A DNA stretch of 40,150 bases from Actinomadura harenae (GCF_003696215.1 NZ_RFFG01000073.1:1-40150), one strand, 5' to 3'; shown: positions 1-8,493, numbered from the stretch's first letter. A program made the numbers and translations. Notes: generated by a model from the letters alone, not told the origin.

Positions 1-18
1 CGTCCGGTGAGTGCACAC

Positions 19-104
19 GAGCACCTCCCGACCAGGGCCGACAGATCCCGTTGAGGACCCAAGGTCAGTCAGTCGGCGGGTCAGACCCCGGACGGGAGGT
101 GCTC
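19..104. repeat. 12-bp inverted repeat downstream of the ABC exporter
   Basis: GAGCACCTCCCG at 19-30 is exactly inverted as CGGGAGGTGCTC at 93-104, with a 62-base spacer. A second motif, GTCAGTCGGCGG, is directly repeated at 68-79 and 120-131, the second copy starting one base before the exporter's stop codon. The block lies just past the 3' end of the minus-strand exporter, so it could fold as a long-range transcript end structure. It has no T-run and no element-like gene, so its role is unknown. Confidence 0.4.
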
Positions 105-120
105 ACCTCCATCATCACTG

Positions 121-2043
121 TCAGTCGGCGGCGAGCACCGGGGCCGCGGCCGGCCGCTCCTCCTGGCGGGCGAACTGGGTGCGGTACAGCTCGGCGTACA
201 GGCCGCCGCCCGCGAGCAGCTCCTCGTGCCGGCCGCGCTCGACGACCCGGCCGCCGTCCACCACGAGGATCTGGTCGGCCTCGCGGATCGTGGACAGCCG
301 GTGCGCGATCACCAGCGAGGTGCGGCCCGCCAGCGCGGTCGCCAGGGCCCGCTGGACGGCCGCCTCGGACTCGGAGTCCAGGTGCGCGGTCGCCTCGTCC
401 AGGACCACGACCGAGGGCGCCTTGAGCAGCAGCCGCGCGATGGCCAGGCGCTGCTTCTCGCCGCCCGACAGCCGGTAGCCGCGGTCGCCGACCACGGTGT
501 CCAGGCCGTCCGGCATGTCGGCGATCAGCTCCCCGACCTGCGCGGCCTGCAGCGCCGCGATGATCTGCTCGTCCGTGGCGTCCGGACGGGCGTACCGCAT
601 GTTCTCGCGGATGGAGTCGTGGAACAGGTGCGCGTCCTGGCTGACGACCCCGACCCGGGCGCGGAGCGAGTCGAGCGTGACGTCCCGGATGTCCTGCCCG
701 CCGATCCGCACCTCGCCGCCGGACACGTCGTACAGCCGCGACACCAGGTGCGTGATCGTCGACTTGCCCGCGCCGGACGGCCCGACCAGCGCGACGAGCT
801 GCCCCGGCGCGGCGGTGAAGTCCACGTCGAACAGGACGTCCCGGGCGGGCGCGGTGTCGCTGCGGGCGATCGACTCCAGCGAGGCCAGCGAGACCTCCTC
901 GGCGGACGGGTAGCTGAACGACACGTGGTCGAACTCGATCGCGGGCGCCTCCTCCTCGCCGGTGGCGAGCGGCGCGGCGTCCGGCTTGTCGTCGATGAGC
1001 GGCTTGAGGTCGAGCACCTCGAAGACACGGTCGAAGCTGACCAGCGCGGTCATCACGTCCACGTGGACGTTGGACAGCGCGGTCAGCGGCCCGTACATGC
1101 GGGTCAGCAGGGTCGCGAGGGCGACCAGGGTTCCCAGCTGGAAGCTGCCGTCCACGACCAGGGAGCCGCCGACGCCGTAGACCATCGCGGTCGCGAGCGC
1201 GGCGACCAGGGTCAGCGCGGTGAAGAACACCCGGCCGTACATGGCCGAGACGACGCCGACGTCGCGGACGCGGGCGGCCCGCCCGGCGAAGAGCTCCTCC
1301 TCCTCGGACGGACGGCCGTAGAGCTTGGCGAGCATCGCCCCGGCGACGTTGAACCGCTCGGTCATGAGCGAGCTCATCTCGGCGTCCAGCTGCATCTGCT
1401 CGCGGCTGACCGCCTGGAGCCGCTTGCCGACCCACTTGGCGGGCAGCACGAAGATCGGGAGCAGCACCAGCGCGAACAGGGTGACCTGCCAGGACAGCAC
1501 CAGCATCGTGATCAGCACGAGGACCAGGCTGATCACGTTGGACACCACCGAGGACAGCGTGGTCGTCAGGGCCCGCTGCGCGCCGATCACGTCGCTGTTC
1601 AGGCGGCTGATCAGCGAGCCGGTCTGGGCGCGCATGAAGAACGCGACGGGCTGCCGCTGGACGTGCCCGAACACCTGCGTCCGCAGGTCGTAGATCAGGC
1701 CCTCGCCGATCCGCGCCGAGTACCAGCGCTGGGCGAGCCCGAGCACCGCCTCGAGCAGCGCCAGGGCCGCGACGGTGAGCGCCAGGCCGACGACGACGCT
1801 CTGCTTGTGCGGGATGATGCCGTGGTCGATGATCCCCTTGAGCAGCAGCGGGTTGGCCACCACGATCACGGCGCCGAGCGCGTTCAGCGCCAGGAAGAGC
1901 ACCAGGTCGCGGACATAGGGACGGGCGTACCCCGCGATCCGCCTGACGGTCCCCTTGGCCAGCCTCTTCCGCGTGACCGAGCTGTCGCGCCGGAACGAGG
2001 CCATCACCTGCCAGCCGTTCCCCGGCATCCCGGGCATCCCCAT
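121..2043 (-). CDS. ABC exporter, fused membrane and ATPase domains
   Basis: A 640-residue half-transporter of the ABCB/MsbA type. The N-terminal half is an ABC transmembrane domain (about residues 35-330) with several hydrophobic helices. The C-terminal half is a complete ATPase: Walker A GPSGAGKST near residue 420, Q-loop SQDAHLF, signature LSGGEKQR near 526, Walker B VVVLDEAT near 547 and the switch histidine in IAHRLST. Such proteins work as dimers exporting lipids, peptides or drugs; the substrate cannot be told from sequence. The ATG at 2043 is preceded by GGAGGG at good spacing. The family often forms heterodimers with a neighbouring partner, but none lies upstream here and anything before base 1 is not visible. 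It is divergent from the secreted peptidase gene across a 285-base gap. Confidence 0.93.
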   Translation of the reverse strand: MGMPGMPGNGWQVMASFRRDSSVTRKRLAKGTVRRIAGYARPYVRDLVLFLALNALGAVIVVANPLLLKGIIDHGIIPHKQSVVVGLALTVAALALLEAVLGLAQRWYSARIGEGLIYDLRTQVFGHVQRQPVAFFMRAQTGSLISRLNSDVIGAQRALTTTLSSVVSNVISLVLVLITMLVLSWQVTLFALVLLPIFVLPAKWVGKRLQAVSREQMQLDAEMSSLMTERFNVAGAMLAKLYGRPSEEEELFAGRAARVRDVGVVSAMYGRVFFTALTLVAALATAMVYGVGGSLVVDGSFQLGTLVALATLLTRMYGPLTALSNVHVDVMTALVSFDRVFEVLDLKPLIDDKPDAAPLATGEEEAPAIEFDHVSFSYPSAEEVSLASLESIARSDTAPARDVLFDVDFTAAPGQLVALVGPSGAGKSTITHLVSRLYDVSGGEVRIGGQDIRDVTLDSLRARVGVVSQDAHLFHDSIRENMRYARPDATDEQIIAALQAAQVGELIADMPDGLDTVVGDRGYRLSGGEKQRLAIARLLLKAPSVVVLDEATAHLDSESEAAVQRALATALAGRTSLVIAHRLSTIREADQILVVDGGRVVERGRHEELLAGGGLYAELYRTQFARQEERPAAAPVLAAD

Positions 2044-2284
2044 TCGGGCCCTCCAATGGTCCTCGCGGCGCGGGCGCCGCGGAGCGCGGGCGCCCGCCGG
2101 TGCACGTCGTCCAGCGACGCCGTCGAGCGAACGTAATCAAGTAAGCATCTCAGCTCGCACCGAGCACAACGCCCCGGAACCGCCACGCCTTCCCGATCCC
2201 GGCCCCGATCCCCCGCCCCGATCCGGCCACCCGGCCACCGCCCCGGCCCCTTCCCAAACTGGATCTTGTGGGGTTCACTCCCAT

Positions 2285-2300
2285 GTGACATTTCAGTCAC
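2285..2300. promoter_or_regulatory. GTGAC-N6-GTCAC palindrome upstream of peptidase gene
   Basis: A perfect dyad, GTGAC ATTTCA GTCAC, lies 28 bases before the peptidase ATG in an otherwise G/C-rich leader. The half-sites resemble those of Crp/Fnr-family regulators, but the classical TGTGA-N6-TCACA site has different spacing, so the binding protein is uncertain. The rest of the divergent gap 2044-2328 holds no gene I can support. Confidence 0.3.
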
Positions 2301-2328
2301 CGCAGGCTCTACTCCCCCAGGAGCCCCC

Positions 2329-4266
2329 ATGAAGCGATTCATCACGGCGGGCGCGGCCGCCCTCGCGGTCGTGACGCTCACGGCGCTGGCGCCGGGCGCG
2401 TCCGCCGCGACGCCGGGCGCACCGGCCGGAAAGCCGTCCGGGAAGCCCTCAGGAAAACCGTCAGTCCAGATCCGGGACGGCGAGACGCAGCCGGTGTTCT
2501 CGCGGGCGGACGCGGTCAGTCAGACCGTCAACATCGAGACCACCGTCGACAGCGACCACGACGGCAAGCGCGACACCGTCCAGTTGCGGATCATGCGCCC
2601 GAAGGAGACCGGGCAGGGCCTCAAGGTCCCGACGATCATGGAGCCGAGCCCGTACTGGGCGGGCATCCTCGACGTCCCGAACCACCCCGTCGACATCGGC
2701 GGGGCGCGCGGCCTGGCGGCCACGCGGTTCCAGCGGAACCTGGCCGACGTCTTCCCCGGCTACTACGACAACTACTTCCTGCCGCGCGGGTACGCCGTCG
2801 CGGACCTGGACAGCCTGGGCACCGGCGGGTCGACCGGCTGCCCGACGTCCGGGGCGCGCAACGAGCAGGCGGGCGCGAAGGCCGCGGTGGACTGGCTGAA
2901 CGGCCGGGCGCGCGGCTGGGCCCCGGACGGGACGCCGGTCAGGGCCGACTGGTCCACCGGCAACGTCGGCATGATCGGCCAGTCCTACGACGGGACGCTG
3001 CCGAACATGGCCGCCGCGTCCGGCGTGGACGGCCTGAAGGCGATCGTCCCGATCGCGGGCATCTCCAACTGGTACGACTACTACCGCGACAACGGCGCGG
3101 TGATCGCCCCCGGCGAGTACCAGGGCGAGGACCTGGACGTGCTCGCCAAGGCCGTCCTGACGCGGCAGAACCCCGAGGTCTGCAAGAAGGTCATCGACGA
3201 CATCGAGGCCCGCGAGGACCGCGACACCGGTGACTACAGCGCCTTCTGGGACGAGCGCAACTACGTCAAGGACGCCAGGCGGGTGAAGGCGGCCGTGATG
3301 GTCGTCCACGGGCTGAACGACTGGAACGTCAAGACCGAACAGTCCGTCCGGTGGTGGAACGCCCTGAAGGAGGCGGGCGTCCCGCGCAAGCTGTGGCTGC
3401 ACCAGGCCAACCACGCGACCCCGTTCCGGTGGCGGATCGACGAGTGGCTGCGGCAGACGCACCACTGGTTCGACCGGTACCTGTACGGCGTCCGCAACGG
3501 CATCGAGAACGAGCCGAAGGTCGACATCCAGCGTCCGGACGGCTCGTGGGAGACCGCGAAGGACTGGCCGCTGCCCGGCACCCGGACGCTCCCGGTCAGC
3601 CTGAACCCGGGGTCCGCCCCGGGCGGCCAGCCGGGCGTCCTCGGGACGCGTCCCCAGGGCGGCGCCCCGCAGGCGTTCACCGACGAGGGCCGCACCCGCA
3701 CCGCCGAGCAGCTGCTCACCGGCGAGGACAAGGCCGACCCGAACCGGCTGGCGTACCTGACCGGGCCGCTGTCCGCGCCGCTGCGGGTGAACGGCATCCC
3801 GAAGGCCGACATCCGGGCCTCGCTGAACGGGTCGTCGCCGTACCTGACCGCGCTGCTGGTGGACTACGGCACCGACACGCGGCCGACGGGCGCCCGGATC
3901 ACCACGACGGACAAGGTCTGCTACGGCCAGAGCGTCCCCGGTGACGAGGGCTGCACCCTGCGGCAGGAGCTCGCCACCGAGACGGCCCCCTACAAGATCA
4001 TCACGCGGGGCTGGCTGGACGCGCGCAACCGGACCTCGATCTCCCGCAGCGAGCCGCTCACGCCCGGGAAGACCTACTCCTTCCGCTGGGACCTGCAGCC
4101 GACCGACTACACGGTCAAGGCCGGCCACCGGCTCGGCGTGATCATCCTGTCCACCGACTACGACTACACGCTCCGGTATCCGGCGGGCACCGCGGTGACC
4201 CTCCGGCCGGGCGCCAGCCGCGTTCTGCTGCCGATCGCTCCGGGCGGGGATACTTCGCTTCGGTAA
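2329..4266 (+). CDS. Secreted Xaa-Pro dipeptidyl-peptidase-like S15 hydrolase
   Basis: A 645-residue exported alpha/beta hydrolase of the CocE/X-Pro dipeptidyl-peptidase group. The start at 2329 gives a typical signal peptide (MKRF, an Ala/Val/Leu-rich core, then a cleavage site after ASA near residue 26), followed by a short GKPS-repeat linker; the open frame extends further upstream but would bury the signal peptide. GGAG precedes the ATG. The nucleophile is Ser219 in GQSYDG, with Asp331 (HGLNDW) and His362 (QANHAT) completing the likely triad. The C-terminal third is the jelly-roll domain usual for the family. It probably trims Pro-containing peptides outside the cell; an acyl-ester substrate cannot be excluded. 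Transcribed alone, with a strong terminator behind it. Confidence 0.9.
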   Translation: MKRFITAGAAALAVVTLTALAPGASAATPGAPAGKPSGKPSGKPSVQIRDGETQPVFSRADAVSQTVNIETTVDSDHDGKRDTVQLRIMRPKETGQGLKVPTIMEPSPYWAGILDVPNHPVDIGGARGLAATRFQRNLADVFPGYYDNYFLPRGYAVADLDSLGTGGSTGCPTSGARNEQAGAKAAVDWLNGRARGWAPDGTPVRADWSTGNVGMIGQSYDGTLPNMAAASGVDGLKAIVPIAGISNWYDYYRDNGAVIAPGEYQGEDLDVLAKAVLTRQNPEVCKKVIDDIEAREDRDTGDYSAFWDERNYVKDARRVKAAVMVVHGLNDWNVKTEQSVRWWNALKEAGVPRKLWLHQANHATPFRWRIDEWLRQTHHWFDRYLYGVRNGIENEPKVDIQRPDGSWETAKDWPLPGTRTLPVSLNPGSAPGGQPGVLGTRPQGGAPQAFTDEGRTRTAEQLLTGEDKADPNRLAYLTGPLSAPLRVNGIPKADIRASLNGSSPYLTALLVDYGTDTRPTGARITTTDKVCYGQSVPGDEGCTLRQELATETAPYKIITRGWLDARNRTSISRSEPLTPGKTYSFRWDLQPTDYTVKAGHRLGVIILSTDYDYTLRYPAGTAVTLRPGASRVLLPIAPGGDTSLR

Positions 4267-4328
4267 CCGAAATATCCGGAATCTGTCACAGGGGTGGCCG
4301 AAAACCGGATCTTTCCGTAAGAATGGCT

Positions 4329-4370
4329 CCGCCGTGCGGACGGGCGCGCCGTCCGCACGGCGGGTTTTCT
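4329..4370 (+). terminator. Intrinsic terminator after peptidase gene
   Basis: A 15-bp perfect stem, 4329-4343 pairing with 4349-4363 around the loop GCGCG, is followed directly by GTTTTCT. It lies 62 bases after the peptidase stop codon. The T-run is on the plus strand, so it best serves the peptidase transcript, though the stem could also block read-through from the convergent crotonase gene. Confidence 0.85.
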
Positions 4371-4422
4371 CCACTTGACCGAATGGGAAGTGGAACGTTC
4401 CTCTTCGGCTCCGGCCGACCTT

Positions 4423-4448
4423 GACCGGCCGCGTCCGCGCGGCCGGTC
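4423..4448. terminator. Hairpin overlapping the crotonase stop codon
   Basis: GACCGGCCGCG (4423-4433) pairs with CGCGGCCGGTC (4438-4448) around a 4-base loop. The stop codon of the minus-strand crotonase gene lies at the edge of the stem. There is no T-run, which is common for actinobacterial transcript ends; a role in termination or 3'-end protection is an inference. Confidence 0.45.
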
Positions 4449-5268
4449 AGCCGCGGAAGGCGGCCGCCAGCGCGCGCAACCGGACGAGCTGCTCACGCCG
4501 CTCGGCCGCGCACTGCTCGTCCAGGGTGTTCAGCGGCGCCGCGAACAGCAGCCGCTTGGTCGCGACGGCGGCCTCCGCGTTGACCGCGAGCAGCTCGGCC
4601 GTCAGGGCCTCCACCCCGGCGTCCAGGCCGCCCGTCGGGACGACCCGCTCGACCAGGCCGAGTCGGGCCGCCTCGGCGGCGTCCACCGTCCGGGCGGTGA
4701 GGCACAGCTCGACCGCCCGGTTGACGCCCACGATCTCGACCAGGGGTTTGGTGCCGGTCAGATCCGGTACCAGGCCGAGCGCGGGCTCCTTCATGCAGAA
4801 CTTCGCGTCCTCCGCGGCGATCCGGATGTCGCAGGCCAGCGCGAGCTGGAAGCCCCCGCCGATCGCGTGCCCGTGCACCGCCGCGACGGTGACGATCTCC
4901 GGATTCCGCAGCCAGGTGTAGCCCTCCTGCAGGTCCGCGATGAAACGGTCGCCCGTCTCGTCGTCGGCCTCGAAGGGGAACCCCCCTTCCCCGCCGGAGA
5001 ACATCGACAGGTCGATGCCGGCGGAGAACGACGGGCCGTCGCCCCGCAGGACGACGACCCTCACCTCCGGCGGGAGCGTGCGGCCGATGGCCGCCAGCAT
5101 CCGCCAGGTGGCGAAGGTCATGGCGTTGCGCCGCTCGGGCCGGGCGAGCGTGACGGTCGCGACCGCCCCGTCCACCTCGAGCCGCAACCCGCCCTCGGCG
5201 AGCTCCGCCTCGCTGGGCGGCCCCGCCGTCGTGGCCGGTTCCGGCCGCCTGAGCTCCGCTTCCGCCAT
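4447..5268 (-). CDS. Enoyl-CoA hydratase/isomerase (crotonase) family protein
   Basis: A 273-residue crotonase-fold protein. The core runs from about residue 25: the oxyanion-hole segment FSAGIDLSMF (81-90), the second segment HAIGGGFQLALACD (134-147), and KEPALGLVPDLTGT (160-173). In classical enoyl-CoA hydratase two glutamates activate water. The second is kept here (Glu161), but the first is Gln141 in GGGFQL, so hydration may be weak or the reaction different (isomerase, hydrolase or other crotonase chemistry). The first ~25 residues are a variable Ala/Glu/Pro-rich lead. GAGAAGGGG precedes the ATG. It stands alone between a terminator region and the small HTH gene, so context gives no pathway. 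Confidence 0.88.
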   Translation of the reverse strand: MAEAELRRPEPATTAGPPSEAELAEGGLRLEVDGAVATVTLARPERRNAMTFATWRMLAAIGRTLPPEVRVVVLRGDGPSFSAGIDLSMFSGGEGGFPFEADDETGDRFIADLQEGYTWLRNPEIVTVAAVHGHAIGGGFQLALACDIRIAAEDAKFCMKEPALGLVPDLTGTKPLVEIVGVNRAVELCLTARTVDAAEAARLGLVERVVPTGGLDAGVEALTAELLAVNAEAAVATKRLLFAAPLNTLDEQCAAERREQLVRLRALAAAFRG

Positions 5269-5354
5269 GACAAACCCCTTCTCCGCTGTGACGACGTCGG
5301 CACGGCGGGACGGGGCGACCCGCGCGCCGCACGCGCGGGGACGGTACCCGGCCC

Positions 5355-5393
5355 GCCGTCGCGACCGAACCCTACTCGGTCGCCCGCGACGGC
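5355..5393. terminator. Possible hairpin terminator of the small HTH gene
   Basis: GCCGTCGCG (5355-5363) pairs with CGCGACGGC (5385-5393), with a further ACCG/CGGT pairing inside. It lies about 90 bases past the end of the minus-strand HTH gene and has no T-run. The remainder of the 5269-5481 gap shows nothing else I can name. Confidence 0.35.
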
Positions 5394-5481
5394 AGGTCAG
5401 GCGGTCCGCCCGTCCGGGGGGACGCGCTCCGCGCCGGGTGCGGCCGGGCGCGGGCGGGATCCCTCCGGACCAGGCCCGGGG

Positions 5482-5694
5482 TCAGGACTTCTTGCCGCGG
5501 GTCGCCCCTCCGCGACCGCGCAGGTTGACGCCGGATTCGGTGAGAATCCGGTGGATGAAGCCGTAGGAGCGGCCGGTGGCGGCTGCCAGGGCGCGGATGC
5601 TCTCGCCGGAGTCGTACCTCTTCTTGAGTTCCGCCGCCAGCTTGTCGCGCTCGGCACCGGTCACGCGGGTGCCCTTCTTGAGGGTCTCGGCCAC
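5482..5694 (-). CDS. Small helix-turn-helix protein with basic tail
   Basis: A 70-residue protein. I prefer the GTG at 5694 because GGGAGG lies just before it with about five bases between; the frame also opens upstream at 5742 without a better ribosome site. Residues about 8-55 form a resolvase/Hin-like helix-turn-helix: a helix rich in K/E/L, then SIRALAAATGRSYGFIHRIL, where RSYGFIHR would be the recognition helix. It ends in an Arg/Gly/Lys-rich tail (LRGRGGATRGKKS) that could contact the minor groove. There is no catalytic or sensing domain. Similar stand-alone proteins are widespread in actinobacteria, generally of unknown role. It follows the ABC-F gene on the same strand after a 116-base gap. 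Confidence 0.82.
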   Translation of the reverse strand: MAETLKKGTRVTGAERDKLAAELKKRYDSGESIRALAAATGRSYGFIHRILTESGVNLRGRGGATRGKKS

Positions 5695-5708
5695 GAGTAC
5701 CTCCCGTA
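5692..5708 (-). promoter_or_regulatory. Ribosome binding site deciding the HTH gene start
   Basis: On the minus strand GGGAGG (5708-5703 region) is followed by a short spacer and the GTG at 5694. This is the only good Shine-Dalgarno match in the frame and supports the 70-residue form over the 86-residue one. Confidence 0.7.
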
Positions 5709-5810
5709 GTGATGTGGTGACCGCTGCGTTATCCCCCGCCATGATCAGTCATTCCCGCGCGTTCGGCTACCCACTCCGCCAGAAAAGATCTGTCGAACTC
5801 CCCATGCAGG

Positions 5811-7409
5811 TCACGCAAGTGCCACCAGATCGGCAAACTCGTCACTCCAGATGTCCTCGACCCCATCCGGAAGCAAAATCACTCTTTCCGGCCGGAGCGC
5901 CTGGACCGCACCCTCATCGTGCGTCACCAGGACGATGGCCCCGGCGAATGTCCGCAGCGCGCCGAGGATCTCCTCGCGGGACGCCGGGTCGAGGTTGTTG
6001 GTCGGCTCGTCCAGCAGCAGCACGTTGGCGCTGGAGACGACCAGCATCGCGAGCGCGAGCCGGGTCTTCTCGCCGCCGGACAGCACTCCGGCGGGTTTGT
6101 CCACGTCGTCCCCGGAGAACAGGAAGGAGCCGAGGATCTTGCGGACCTCGACCGGCGGCAGGTCCGGCGCGGCGGACTGCATGTTCTCCAGCACCGAGCG
6201 CTCGACCTCGAGGGTCTCGTGCTCCTGGGCGTAGTAGCCGACGCGCAGCCCGTGGCCGGGGACGACCTGCCCGGTGTCGGGGGCGTCCTGGCCCGCCAGC
6301 ATGCGCAGCAGCGTCGTCTTGCCCGCGCCGTTCAGGCCGAGGATGACCACCCGGCTGCCGCGGTCCACCGCGAGGGAGACATCCGTGAAGATCTCCAAGG
6401 AACCGTACGACTTGGACAAACCTTCCGCGGTGAGCGGGGTCCGGCCGCACGGGGCGGGGTCCGGGAAGCGGATCTTGGCCACCTTGTCGGCCTGCCGCTC
6501 GTCCTCCACGCCCGCCAGCAGCTGCCGGGCCCGCCGGTCCATCTGCTGGGCCGCCTTGGCCTTGGTGGCCTTGGCGCGCATCTTGTCGGCCTGGGACAGC
6601 AGCGTGGTCGCCTGCCGCTGGGCGTTGGCGCGTTCCCGCTTGCGGCGGCGCTCGTCGGTCTCCCGCGCCTCCAGGTACTTCTTCCAGCCGACGTTGTAGA
6701 TGTCGACGACACTGCGGTTGGCGTCCAGGTGGAACACCCGGTTCACCACCACGTCGAGCAGCTCCACGTCGTGGCTGATCACCACCAGGCCGCCCTGGTG
6801 CGACTTGAGGAAGTCGCGCAGCCACGCGATCGAGTCGGCGTCCAGGTGGTTGGTCGGCTCGTCCAGCAGCAGGGTGTCGGCGTCGGAGAACAGGATGCGG
6901 GCCAGCTCCACGCGGCGCCGCTGGCCACCGGACAGGGTGCCGAGCGGCTGGCCGAGGACGCGGTCGGGCAGCCCGAGGCTGGACGCGATGGACGCCGACT
7001 CCGCCTCGGCGGAGTAGCCGCCGAGGATGTGCAGCCGCTCCTCCAGCCGCCCGTACTGCCGGACGGCCTTGTCCCGGTCGGCACCGGTCTTGGTGGCCAT
7101 CCGCTCCTCGGCGGCGCGCAGCTTGCGGATCACCTCGTCCAGGCCGCGCGCGGACAGGATCCGGTCGCGGGCGAGCTCCTCGAGGTCGACGCCGCGCGGG
7201 TCCTGGGGGAGGTAGCCGAGCGTGCCGGAGCGCGAGACCCCGCCCGACGCGGGGTGCGCGTCGCCGGCGAGCACCTTGGTGAGCGTGGTCTTGCCCGCGC
7301 CGTTGCGCCCGACCAGGCCGACCCGGTCGCCGGGGTTGACCCGGAAGGTGGCGCCCTCGATCAGCAGCCGGGCCCCGGCGCGCAGCTCGATGTCGTTCGC
7401 GATGATCAC
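5811..7409 (-). CDS. ABC-F family ATPase (ribosome-associated type)
   Basis: A 532-residue protein with two ABC ATPase domains in one chain and no membrane segments, the hallmark of ABC-F factors that bind the ribosomal E site. Domain 1: Walker A GRNGAGKTT near 35-43, signature LSGGQRRR, Walker B TLLLDEPTNHLD. The linker, about residues 235-310, is highly charged (Arg/Lys/Ala-rich) and corresponds to the P-site tRNA interaction motif region. Domain 2: Walker A GLNGAGKTT near 350, signature LSGGEKTR, Walker B VLLLDEPTNNLD. GTG start with GGGAA upstream. Members act in translation control or in resistance to ribosome-targeting antibiotics; sequence alone does not separate a housekeeping from a resistance role. 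Divergent from the VOC gene. Confidence 0.93.
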   Translation of the reverse strand: MIIANDIELRAGARLLIEGATFRVNPGDRVGLVGRNGAGKTTLTKVLAGDAHPASGGVSRSGTLGYLPQDPRGVDLEELARDRILSARGLDEVIRKLRAAEERMATKTGADRDKAVRQYGRLEERLHILGGYSAEAESASIASSLGLPDRVLGQPLGTLSGGQRRRVELARILFSDADTLLLDEPTNHLDADSIAWLRDFLKSHQGGLVVISHDVELLDVVVNRVFHLDANRSVVDIYNVGWKKYLEARETDERRRKRERANAQRQATTLLSQADKMRAKATKAKAAQQMDRRARQLLAGVEDERQADKVAKIRFPDPAPCGRTPLTAEGLSKSYGSLEIFTDVSLAVDRGSRVVILGLNGAGKTTLLRMLAGQDAPDTGQVVPGHGLRVGYYAQEHETLEVERSVLENMQSAAPDLPPVEVRKILGSFLFSGDDVDKPAGVLSGGEKTRLALAMLVVSSANVLLLDEPTNNLDPASREEILGALRTFAGAIVLVTHDEGAVQALRPERVILLPDGVEDIWSDEFADLVALA

Positions 7410-7592
7410 AAGTGTTCCCTGACGGATGAGGCGGGTGGAGGCGCAGCCGATCAGTCTACGTGGACGCGCCGGACGGTCCGGCCATGCCGAAAACCGTCAA
7501 ACACATGTACGAACGCTGGGCGTGGCGTGAACATGCCCGGGAACACCAGCCGGAGAGCCGGGACCAGCCCGGCCTCAAGGAGGGGAACCGTC

Positions 7593-8366
7593 ATGGTGCA
7601 CGTGACCGGTAACCAGCCGCTCGGTACTCCGAACTACATCGACATCGGCGTCCCGGACATCGCGCGCGCGAAGAAGTTCTACGGCGGGCTGTTCGGCTGG
7701 AGCTTCCAGAGCCTCGGCCCGGGCGCCATGGGCTACGAGGCCGTCATCCTCGACGGCCAGATGATCGCGGGGATCGCCGAGGTCCCCGGCGAGGACACCG
7801 GCGGACGCCACTGGTGGAACCTGTACTTCGCGACCGACGACGCCGACGGCACGCTCAAGCGGATCACGGACGCGGGCGGCGAGGTCGTCCAGCCCGTCGG
7901 GGACGTGTTCGAGCACGGCCGGATGGCCATGGTGAAGGACGCGGGCGGCGCCCAGTTCGGCCTCTGGCAGGGCAAGGCCATGGCGGGCTCGGGGATCGTC
8001 AACGAGCCGGGGTCGTTCGGCTGGGAGGAGCTCCACACCCGCGACGTCGACAAGGCGCGGCCGTTCTACGAGGCGGTGTTCGACCTGCGCTCGGAGAAGG
8101 TGGACGCCGGGCCGAACATGGAGTTCTACGTGCTCGCCCGCCCGGACGACCGTCCGGTCGGCGGGATCGCGCGCGACGACGACCGCGAGATCCCCCTGTG
8201 GGTCGTGTACTTCCAGGTGGCCGACGCCGACCAGGCCGTCCGGCGGGTCAAGGAGGGCGGCGGCACCCTCAAGGACGGCCCCTGGGACACCCCGTACGGC
8301 CGGATGGCCGACGTCAGGGACCCGTTCGGCGTCGAGTTCCGGGTGATCCACAGCACGGAGCAGTGA
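7593..8366 (+). CDS. Two-domain VOC (glyoxalase-like) protein, Cfp30B type
   Basis: A 257-residue protein made of two tandem vicinal-oxygen-chelate domains (about 10-125 and 140-255). Each begins with the beta-alpha-beta start typical of the family (PNYIDIGVPDIARAKKFYGG and WEELHTRDVDKARPFYEA) and ends in a conserved DPFG/AQFGLWQ-like strand. It closely resembles mycobacterial Cfp30B/TB27.3 in length and layout. VOC proteins bind a metal or a small hydrophobic ligand; the classic glyoxalase ligand set is not obvious, so a binding role is as likely as catalysis. The ATG at 7593 follows AAGGAGGGG; the long open frame upstream is only the antisense of the ABC-F gene. Single gene, divergent from the ABC-F gene. 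Confidence 0.88.
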   Translation: MVHVTGNQPLGTPNYIDIGVPDIARAKKFYGGLFGWSFQSLGPGAMGYEAVILDGQMIAGIAEVPGEDTGGRHWWNLYFATDDADGTLKRITDAGGEVVQPVGDVFEHGRMAMVKDAGGAQFGLWQGKAMAGSGIVNEPGSFGWEELHTRDVDKARPFYEAVFDLRSEKVDAGPNMEFYVLARPDDRPVGGIARDDDREIPLWVVYFQVADADQAVRRVKEGGGTLKDGPWDTPYGRMADVRDPFGVEFRVIHSTEQ

Positions 8367-8398
8367 ACCGCGCGGTGAGGCACGTGGTGAGGCGCACA

Positions 8399-8412
8399 GT
8401 GACGCGGGTCAC
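8399..8412. repeat. Short palindrome between VOC and membrane protein genes
   Basis: GTGAC GCGG GTCAC forms a perfect 5-bp dyad with a 4-base centre, about 80 bases ahead of the next gene. It could be an operator or a weak hairpin after the VOC gene; nothing decides between these. Confidence 0.25.
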
Positions 8413-8493
8413 CGCCCGCCCGGGGGGACGGGTAGGTGAACGGGTACGGCGAACGGCTGTCCGCTGTGCCGTTGATCGGGAAAGATGTCCCCC

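Noticed and set aside
226..2136. A 636-residue open frame antisense to the ABC exporter, and similar long frames opposite most genes
   Set aside because: High third-position GC removes stop codons from other frames. These translations are rich in Arg, Gly, Pro, Asp, His and Val, with no domain motifs, and each is covered by a clear gene on the other strand.
2461..4374. A 637-residue minus-strand frame opposite the secreted peptidase gene
   Set aside because: Low-complexity composition and no recognisable motif. The opposite strand encodes a complete peptidase with signal peptide and catalytic triad.
5919..7592. Upstream extension of the VOC protein frame
   Set aside because: The extra ~560 residues are the antisense translation of the ABC-F gene. 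The ATG at 7593 has a strong ribosome site and matches the family start.
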